A stretch of DNA of 10,851 nucleotides from Acidobacterium sp049965615. Its GTDB lineage: Bacteria > Acidobacteriota > Terriglobia > Terriglobales > Acidobacteriaceae. The notes beneath the pieces are model-generated. The model ran no database searches, was not told the origin of the DNA, and saw nothing but the letters and a program-made list of their open reading frames with translations. Shown here in pieces: positions 6,897-10,851 of the stretch (positions within the stretch are counted from its first letter, which is position 1; every line of letters starts with the position of its first letter). A program made the translations under genes and the position numbers. The stretch lies in NCBI GenBank assembly GCA_049965615.1, contig JBMFWD010000082.1:1-10851 (forward strand), read 5' to 3'.

Positions 6897-7970
6897 TCAG
6901 TGCTGCTTTGCTTCCCTGAGCGCTTTTCTGTAAGCCGCTACGTCTTTGTCGTGCTGTGCGAGCGTGCTGGAAAATCGGGAATGTCCGCTGGGGTTGGCGG
7001 TTGCGGCGACGAAGTAGAGATAGTCTGTCTTCGCCGGGTGCAGCGCCGCCTGGAGCGAGCCGAGGCCTGGATTGCAGATGGGTCCTGGCGGCAGTCCCAG
7101 ATGGGTGTAAGTGTTGTAGGGCGAGCTGGACTTGAGATCCGACTCATAAATGACGCCGCGATACTTATGCTGCAGGATTGCGGCGTAGATGACCGACGGA
7201 TCGGTCGCCAGAGGCATATCTTTCTTCAATCGATTATAGAAGACGCTGGCGACGAGGGGCCGTTCGGAGGGTATGGGGGTTTCTCGCTCGATGAGGGATG
7301 CGAGCGTGACGATTTCGTGGAGTTTTGGCGAGGCAGTGGGTTCAGTGGCCTTGGCATTGCCCTGCGGGGCATTTGTTGGCTGACCAGCGACACCAGCGGG
7401 TACGCCGATGCCGAGACGGGCAGCCTGGACACGGAACTGCTCGACCATGGTTTCCGCGATGTCTTTGGCGGAGGTTCCGGGGGTGAACTTGTAGGTATCG
7501 GGGAAGAGGTAGCCTTCGAGGCTGGGCGCCCTGGGATCGAGATCGGAAATGAGGGCGGTGTCATGCCGGGCGACCTGGAGGAAGGCGGATTTGGAGGTGA
7601 TGTGGGCGGCGGCGAGGCGGTCTGCGATCTGAAACATGTTGTCGCCCTCGGGGATGGTGACGCTGAGGGTATAGACGTCACCGCGTCGCAGACGGCTATA
7701 GATAGTGGGCAAATTTGCGGGCTGGGTGAAGCGGTAGACGCCAGCCTTGACGGTTCCGCCCTGGAGGTAGTGGAGGATGAGGAAGGCGATGCTGCTGCGG
7801 ATGATTCCTTTTTGGCGGAGGGTGGTGGCGATGGAGCGGGTGGTGGTGCCGGTGGGCAGCTTGACGATGGTGGCGGAGGCTGGGGCGATGGGGGCCTCCA
7901 CGACGAAAGCGCCGTAAGCCGCAGTGAAGATAACCAGTAAGGTGCCCAGAAGAGAGAGAAATTTGCGCAA
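6897..7970 (-). CDS. mltG: Endolytic murein transglycosylase MltG (YceG-like)
   Basis: The enzyme cleaves nascent peptidoglycan glycan strands inside the chain and is thought to set their length. It is anchored in the inner membrane with its active site in the periplasm. Residues 3-24 are one membrane segment. A LysM-like part follows (TIPEGDNMFQIADRLA, ~105-120), then LEGYLFPDTY (151-160) and the catalytic motif ASLIERET, whose E228 corresponds to E218 of E. coli. Further conserved blocks are MPLATDPSVIY, SPYNTYTHLGLPPGPICNPG, and GHSRFSSTLAQHDKD near the end. Its 357 residues match the family. An Ala/Pro/Gly/Thr-rich insert at ~188-215 separates the domains. The start is TTG 7970, the only position keeping the anchor, with a weak ribosome site. 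It is divergent from ruvX, often an mltG neighbour elsewhere, and heads a four-gene cluster. Confidence 0.95.
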   Translation of the reverse strand: MRKFLSLLGTLLVIFTAAYGAFVVEAPIAPASATIVKLPTGTTTRSIATTLRQKGIIRSSIAFLILHYLQGGTVKAGVYRFTQPANLPTIYSRLRRGDVYTLSVTIPEGDNMFQIADRLAAAHITSKSAFLQVARHDTALISDLDPRAPSLEGYLFPDTYKFTPGTSAKDIAETMVEQFRVQAARLGIGVPAGVAGQPTNAPQGNAKATEPTASPKLHEIVTLASLIERETPIPSERPLVASVFYNRLKKDMPLATDPSVIYAAILQHKYRGVIYESDLKSSSPYNTYTHLGLPPGPICNPGLGSLQAALHPAKTDYLYFVAATANPSGHSRFSSTLAQHDKDVAAYRKALREAKQH

Positions 7971-8103
7971 AAGACAAATCCGGCGAGTGTTTCTTAATTG
8001 GATTCAAAACCAACGCGATAGGGTGCGGCAAGAGTGGGGCGGGTCGGCAAATACCGGAAAAGGCATAACAACCTCTAAACTGGCAGGCATGATGGATGGC
8101 GAC

Positions 8104-8108
8104 GGGGA
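8104..8108 (+). promoter_or_regulatory. Ribosome binding site favouring the short ruvX start
   Basis: GGGGA lies 7 bases before ATG 8116. The upstream in-frame ATGs at 8089 and 8092 have no site at a usable distance. Confidence 0.5.
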
Positions 8109-8115
8109 AAGCGAG

Positions 8116-8571
8116 ATGGTGGGGCAGGATGCCGAGGGGCGGCCTTTGCTGCGGGTGATGGGTCTGGATGTGGGTGACCGGCGGGTGGGCGTGGCGGTGA
8201 GCGACGAGCTGGGGATGACGGCGCAGCCGGTACTGACGCTGGTGCGTACGAACCGGAAGCAGGATATGAAATCGCTGGGGCGGCTGCTGCGGCGGTATGG
8301 GTGCGGGGAGATTGTGGTGGGGAATCCTTTGTATATGTCTGGCGATTTGAGCCCGCAGGCGGTGAAGGCGCAGGCGTTTGCGGGGTGGCTGCGGGAGGAG
8401 TTCGGACTGCCGGTGCATTTGTGGGATGAGCGGCTGACGACGACGGAGGCCCACCGGCATCTGCATGCGGCGGGACGAGCGGGTACGGAGCACAAGCAGG
8501 TCGTGGACCAGGTGGCGGCGGTGCTGATTCTGGAAAGCTGGCTGGCGGCGCGGAGCCGGGCGGGGAGTTAG
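8116..8571 (+). CDS. ruvX: RuvX/YqgF-family pre-16S rRNA nuclease
   Basis: A 151-residue RNase H-fold nuclease of the family that matures the 5' end of 16S rRNA (YqgF), earlier described as a Holliday-junction resolvase. The active-site pattern is complete: MGLDVGDRRVGVAV with D18, VVGNPLYMSG (68-76), HLWDERLTTTEA with D104, E105 and E111, and HKQVVDQVAAVLILESWL with D131. Length is typical (about 140-155). I chose ATG 8116 for its Shine-Dalgarno; ATG 8089 or 8092 would add eight or nine residues. It is transcribed divergently from mltG, with about 145 bases between the starts holding both promoters; I could not assign clear -35/-10 boxes. Third codon positions are overwhelmingly G. The zinc-ribbon gene follows 80 bases later. 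Confidence 0.93.
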   Translation: MVGQDAEGRPLLRVMGLDVGDRRVGVAVSDELGMTAQPVLTLVRTNRKQDMKSLGRLLRRYGCGEIVVGNPLYMSGDLSPQAVKAQAFAGWLREEFGLPVHLWDERLTTTEAHRHLHAAGRAGTEHKQVVDQVAAVLILESWLAARSRAGS

Positions 8572-8640
8572 CGGGTCAGCAGGTCAGCTTGGGGGCTTGT
8601 TGGGAACTGAATAGGGCGCGGGTGCGTAGATTTGATGCGT

Positions 8641-8645
8641 GGAGG
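8641..8645 (+). promoter_or_regulatory. Ribosome binding site deciding the zinc-ribbon gene start
   Basis: A full GGAGG lies 6 bases before ATG 8652 and fixes that start over the open frame extending upstream to 8589. Confidence 0.75.
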
Positions 8646-8651
8646 CAGATT

Positions 8652-9173
8652 ATGTATTGCACAGCTTGCGGTCAGCAGTTGGTTCAGGGAGCGGTGGTTT
8701 GTCCGCGATGCGGGCGGCCTGCGGGAGTGGCGCCTTTTCCCGTGGTTTATAACCGGGTGCACCGGCATGTGCAGACGTTGGGGATTCTGTGGCTTGTGTT
8801 TGCGGGATGGACGGTGGTGCAGGGGCTGATCGCGGTATCGATTTTGAGTGGAGTGAGCGCGTGGGGGATGCACGGGCGCACGGATATGATGATGTGGCCA
8901 TTCTGGGGCGGACATGTGTCCTGGCTGGTACCGGTGGTGGCGTGGTTGCTGGGTGTGCGGGCAATTTTGAGCGTGGTCACCGGTATTGCGCTGATGCAAC
9001 GGAGGCCGTGGGCGCGGGTTTTGGCGATCGTTGCAGCAATATTGACGATACTGAAGCCGATTACCGGTACAGCGCTGGCGATTTATACACTTTGGGTGCT
9101 GGCGCCGCGGCTTTCCGGGCAGGAATGGGAGCAGGTGACGCTGCCTGGATTTCCTGGATCGATGCAGGGTTGA
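8652..9173 (+). CDS. Zinc-ribbon membrane protein of unknown function
   Basis: A 173-residue protein starting at once with a zinc ribbon: CTAC (C3, C6) and CPRC (C17, C20), four cysteines able to hold one Zn2+. A short linker leads to three or four membrane segments (about 42-64, 90-115 and 121-151, the last possibly a hairpin). The C-terminus is a short hydrophilic tail. An N-terminal zinc ribbon joined to a small membrane domain is a common arrangement in hypothetical proteins; I recognise no named family and infer no reaction. The ATG at 8652 is secured by GGAGG 6 bases upstream. It lies between ruvX and hemB on the same strand, 66 bases before hemB; a shared function is not evident. Codons are G-ending like its neighbours. 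Confidence 0.85.
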   Translation: MYCTACGQQLVQGAVVCPRCGRPAGVAPFPVVYNRVHRHVQTLGILWLVFAGWTVVQGLIAVSILSGVSAWGMHGRTDMMMWPFWGGHVSWLVPVVAWLLGVRAILSVVTGIALMQRRPWARVLAIVAAILTILKPITGTALAIYTLWVLAPRLSGQEWEQVTLPGFPGSMQG

Positions 9174-9192
9174 GGGCCGGATGGCGGGAAAG

Positions 9193-9211
9193 TTGCAGAT
9201 TGTAACTGCAA
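9193..9211. promoter_or_regulatory. Inverted repeat upstream of hemB, candidate operator
   Basis: TTGCAG-N7-CTGCAA is a perfect 6-bp inverted repeat with the two-fold symmetry of a dimeric regulator site. It ends 28 bases before the hemB ATG. A TACAAT sequence (9228-9233) that could be a -10 box follows 16 bases later, which would place the repeat over the -35 region. No regulator is identified. Confidence 0.35.
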
Positions 9212-9239
9212 TTCCGCCGGTTCGCCATACAATGTGGGC

Positions 9240-10235
9240 ATGGAATATCCGACAACTCGCATGCGCCGGCTTCGCCGGACGGAACCACTTCGCGCCATGG
9301 TGCGGGAGACCCATCTGGAACCGGGAGCGCTAATCCTACCGCTTTTTCTTTGCCCAGGTGAGGGTGTGCGGCGGGAAATCGCTTCTATGCCCGGAGTCTT
9401 CAACCTGTCACCAGACGAAGCGGTGAAGGAAGCCGAGGCGGCAGCGGCACTGGGTGTGGGCGGGGTTCTGCTGTTTGGCGTACCGGATCCAGTGAGCAAG
9501 GATGATGAGGCGAGCGGTGCCTGGTCTGATGACGGGATTGTGCAGCGCGGTTTGCGGGTGCTGCGGCAGAGCGGCGTTACGAAACGGATGCTGCTGATTG
9601 CCGATGTTTGTCTTTGCGAGTACACGTCTCATGGGCACTGCGGGGTGGTGCGGGAGACGAGCGAGGGATTTGAAGTAGAGAACGATACGAGCGTGGTTCT
9701 GCTGGCAAAGACGGCCGTGTCCCTGGCGAAGGCGGGAGCGGATATCGTCGCTCCGAGCGACATGATGGACGGGCGCGTTGCGGTGATGCGGGGCGCGCTG
9801 GACCATGAGGGGCTGGAGCAGACGCCGATTCTGTCTTACGCGGCGAAGTTTGCGTCGTCGTTTTATGGACCGTTTCGGGAGGCGGCGGACTCGACGCCGC
9901 AGTTTGGCGACCGGCGAAGCTACCAGATGGATGGGGCGAATCTGCGCGAGGCGATGCGGGAGATTGCGCTGGACCTGGGCGAAGGCGCGGACATGATCCT
10001 GATGAAGCCGGCGCTGCCTTACCTGGATGTGATTCGCGCGGCCCGGGAGCGTTTTGACGTGCCGATTGGCGCATACCAGGTTTCCGGCGAGTACTCGATG
10101 CTGAAGGCTGCGGCGAGCAAGGGCTGGATTGACGGCGACCGGGCGATGATGGAGTCGCTGCTGTCGATTCGGCGCGCCGGGGCTGGGTTTATTGTGACGT
10201 ACTTTGCGCAGGAGGCCGCGCGGCGGTTGGGTTAG
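9240..10235 (+). CDS. hemB: Delta-aminolevulinic acid dehydratase (porphobilinogen synthase)
   Basis: The enzyme joins two 5-aminolevulinate molecules into porphobilinogen, the second committed step of haem and other tetrapyrrole synthesis, in the cytoplasm as an octamer. The 331-residue length is typical (about 325-340). The catalytic lysines lie at K203 (SYAAKFASSFYGP) and K256 (ILMKPALPYLD). The zinc-type active site is present: DVCLCEYTSHGHCG with C124, C126 and C134, so this is a Zn-dependent form rather than the Asp-rich Mg type. APSDMMDGR and the GAYQVSGEYSM block are also conserved. The start is ATG 9240, MEYPTTRMRRLR; GTG 9234 is possible but adds only two residues. There is no clear Shine-Dalgarno, and TACAAT ends only 6 bases before the ATG, so the mRNA may be leaderless. 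Its stop overlaps the end of the opposing Uma2 remnant. Confidence 0.97.
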   Translation: MEYPTTRMRRLRRTEPLRAMVRETHLEPGALILPLFLCPGEGVRREIASMPGVFNLSPDEAVKEAEAAAALGVGGVLLFGVPDPVSKDDEASGAWSDDGIVQRGLRVLRQSGVTKRMLLIADVCLCEYTSHGHCGVVRETSEGFEVENDTSVVLLAKTAVSLAKAGADIVAPSDMMDGRVAVMRGALDHEGLEQTPILSYAAKFASSFYGPFREAADSTPQFGDRRSYQMDGANLREAMREIALDLGEGADMILMKPALPYLDVIRAARERFDVPIGAYQVSGEYSMLKAAASKGWIDGDRAMMESLLSIRRAGAGFIVTYFAQEAARRLG

Positions 10236-10459
10236 GTGGTAGGCGAGTTCCGGTCGAGTTCGGCGAAGAGGTCGCTGAGGATGACGCGGATGGGTGTGCC
10301 GGGGATTTCAAGGACGGCGTTGGCGGGCTCCTGAAAGCCGGTGGCGGAGCAGACATAGGCTTTGCGGAGTTCGGGGTCGAGGTAGTCGCAGTCCGGGCGG
10401 TAGCTCGTAGCGAGGTACTCGCTGAGGGAGACGCGGATGGGGTGCGGGATGGCGCTCAA
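10232..10459 (-). pseudogene. Internally deleted Uma2-family (DUF820) gene
   Basis: The 75-codon frame joins both ends of a Uma2-family protein, a PD-(D/E)XK nuclease fold normally about 180-200 residues. The start shows the family N-terminus, VSLSEYLATSYRPDCDYLD (residues 10-28), and the end shows the C-terminus, VLEIPGTPIRVILSDLFAELD. The catalytic core of roughly 110 residues that should lie between is missing; the junction appears at about D28 (bases 10373-10378), where YLD runs straight into PELRKAYVC. The frame stays open, so a single in-frame deletion is the simplest history. The start is TTG 10459 with a weak ribosome site. The last codons lie inside the copy of the tRNA 3' end (10234-10247), and its stop overlaps the hemB stop. 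No nuclease activity is expected. Confidence 0.8.
10234..10247. repeat. Direct repeat copy 1 (possible attachment-site remnant)
   Basis: AGGTGGTAGGCGAG is identical to 10489-10502, which covers the 3' end of tRNA-Arg including its encoded CCA. This copy starts inside the hemB stop codon. The pair bracket the deleted Uma2 gene, with a period of 255 bases. Confidence 0.6.
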
Positions 10460-10488
10460 GGTTCCAGTATGCCACCGAGAAGGGCGAA

Positions 10489-10502
10489 AGGTGGTAGGCG
10501 AG
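10489..10502. repeat. Direct repeat copy 2 at the tRNA-Arg 3' end
   Basis: AGGTGGTAGGCGAG, the partner of 10234-10247. Bases 10492-10502 are the last 11 bases of the tRNA gene (acceptor strand, discriminator base and CCA). Confidence 0.6.
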
Positions 10503-10568
10503 GCAGGGATCGAACCTGCAACCCCCAGCTTAGAAGGCTGGTGCTCTATCCAATTGAGCTACTCGCCC
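10492..10568 (-). tRNA. tRNA-Arg, anticodon TCT
   Basis: The minus strand folds into a full cloverleaf: acceptor GGGCGAG with CTCGCCT (one G-U pair at the end), D stem GCTC/GAGC, anticodon stem CCAGC/GCTGG around the loop CTTCTAA, five-base variable loop, and T stem GCAGG/CCTGC around TTCGATC. The anticodon TCT reads AGA (and AGG) as arginine. The CCA tail is encoded. The gene is 77 bases including CCA. Its 3' end is duplicated at 10234-10247. Confidence 0.97.
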
Positions 10569-10578
10569 CTGCAAGGCC

Positions 10579-10607
10579 ATTCTAGCCCAGTTGGTACCGG
10601 GAGTCAG
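10579..10607 (-). promoter_or_regulatory. Candidate promoter of tRNA-Arg
   Basis: On the minus strand CTGACT (plus 10602-10607, 4 of 6 to the sigma-70 -35) is followed after exactly 17 bases by TAGAAT (10579-10584, 5 of 6 to the -10). Transcription would start near 10572, a few bases before the tRNA 5' end at 10568. Confidence 0.5.
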
Positions 10608-10653
10608 AGTGGGTTTACCGCAAAATGGGCCGAGGGTGCGATACTAGTTTTCG

Positions 10654-10851
10654 ATGCCGATTGAAGATTATCGGGAAGCGGCTGAAAAGATCGCTTCCTT
10701 TTTGAAGACCCTGATTTCGCTTGGCGGACTGCGGCTGAAGTTTCGCATTACGGCAGGCGCGGGCGCGGCCGATCCGGATGGTCTGGAGGCGCGCGAGATT
10801 TACGTAGAGATGGCTGGACCGGATGCGGGGCTGCTGACACAGCGCGGCGGC
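10654..10851 (+). CDS. Jag-like KH/R3H protein, N-terminal part (cut by window end)
   Basis: An open frame from ATG 10654 runs 66 codons to the window edge. After a helical start (MPIEDYREAAEKIASFLKTL) it contains LRLKFRITAGAGAADPDG and EIYVEMAGPDAGLLTQRGG. The latter matches the Jag (SpoIIIJ-associated) KH domain pattern of a strand reading VEI.G.DAGLLIG.RG. Jag/KhpB-type proteins bind RNA through KH and R3H domains and affect envelope or division functions; the R3H part would lie beyond the window. The usual GxxG loop appears as TQRG, so the first glycine is replaced. There is no Shine-Dalgarno; GATACT at 10640-10645 could be a -10 box very near the ATG. It is divergent from tRNA-Arg. Confidence 0.7.
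   Translation, partial: MPIEDYREAAEKIASFLKTLISLGGLRLKFRITAGAGAADPDGLEAREIYVEMAGPDAGLLTQRGG

Noticed and set aside
6900..7940. 346-codon open frame on the plus strand opposite mltG
   Set aside because: Gly/Asp/Glu-rich antisense translation with no domain; mltG on the other strand has every family motif.
7971..8115. Divergent promoter pair between mltG and ruvX
   Set aside because: Promoters must exist here, but no -35/-10 pair matched well enough to place them.
7696..8493. 265-codon minus-strand frame across the mltG and ruvX region
   Set aside because: His/Pro/Arg-rich shadow of two well-identified genes.
8574..8588. Short tandem repeat of GGTCAGC after ruvX
   Set aside because: Only two 7-base units; no structure or function can be supported.
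8568..9314. 248-codon minus-strand frame opposite the zinc-ribbon gene
   Set aside because: Low-complexity translation; the plus-strand gene has GGAGG and a zinc-ribbon motif.

Overview
The window is ordinary bacterial chromosome, high in GC, carrying housekeeping genes with decayed accessory genes between them. The DnaN, MltG, HemB, RuvX and Jag-type proteins, the membrane proteins rich in GGDEF and zinc-ribbon domains, and the Uma2 remnant together suggest a Gram-negative soil bacterium, most likely of the Acidobacteriaceae (Acidobacteriota). That assignment is inference from protein flavour; no rRNA is present.

Layout. At the left edge (1-100, minus) is the start of a gene cut by the window, possibly a transposase. 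A membrane-anchored diguanylate cyclase follows (235-1530, plus), then a PIN-family toxin that has lost its N-terminal part (1551-1883, plus). A strong bidirectional terminator (1905-1933) separates these from dnaN (1962-3122, minus). About 700 bases without a convincing gene (3123-3836) hold a perfect 11-bp inverted repeat, a second long inverted repeat and one near-consensus DnaA box. Next comes a tight minus-strand cluster read right to left: mltG (endolytic murein transglycosylase), a LolA/LolB-like lipoprotein, a membrane-anchored ankyrin protein and a FUSC-family membrane protein. Divergent from mltG run ruvX, a zinc-ribbon membrane protein and hemB on the plus strand. hemB overlaps by its stop codon a deleted Uma2-family gene, beyond which lie tRNA-Arg(TCT) on the minus strand and the first 66 codons of a Jag-like KH/R3H protein.

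How the genes relate. The mltG cluster looks like a cell-envelope operon (gaps of 23, 30 and 103 bases). The other genes are core functions: DNA replication (dnaN), pre-16S rRNA processing (ruvX), haem synthesis (hemB), translation (tRNA-Arg) and c-di-GMP signalling.

Most notable observations. (1) A 14-bp perfect direct repeat of the tRNA-Arg 3' end lies 255 bp away, exactly at the hemB stop, and brackets the deleted Uma2 gene, which looks like the scar of an element that used the tRNA as its attachment site. (2) G exceeds C on the plus strand whichever way genes point, so plus-strand genes favour G-ending codons and several minus-strand genes, including dnaN, favour C-ending codons. This fits the plus strand being the leading strand, with dnaN and the envelope operon transcribed against replication. 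I saw no CRISPR array, no complete mobile element and no clearly new defence system.
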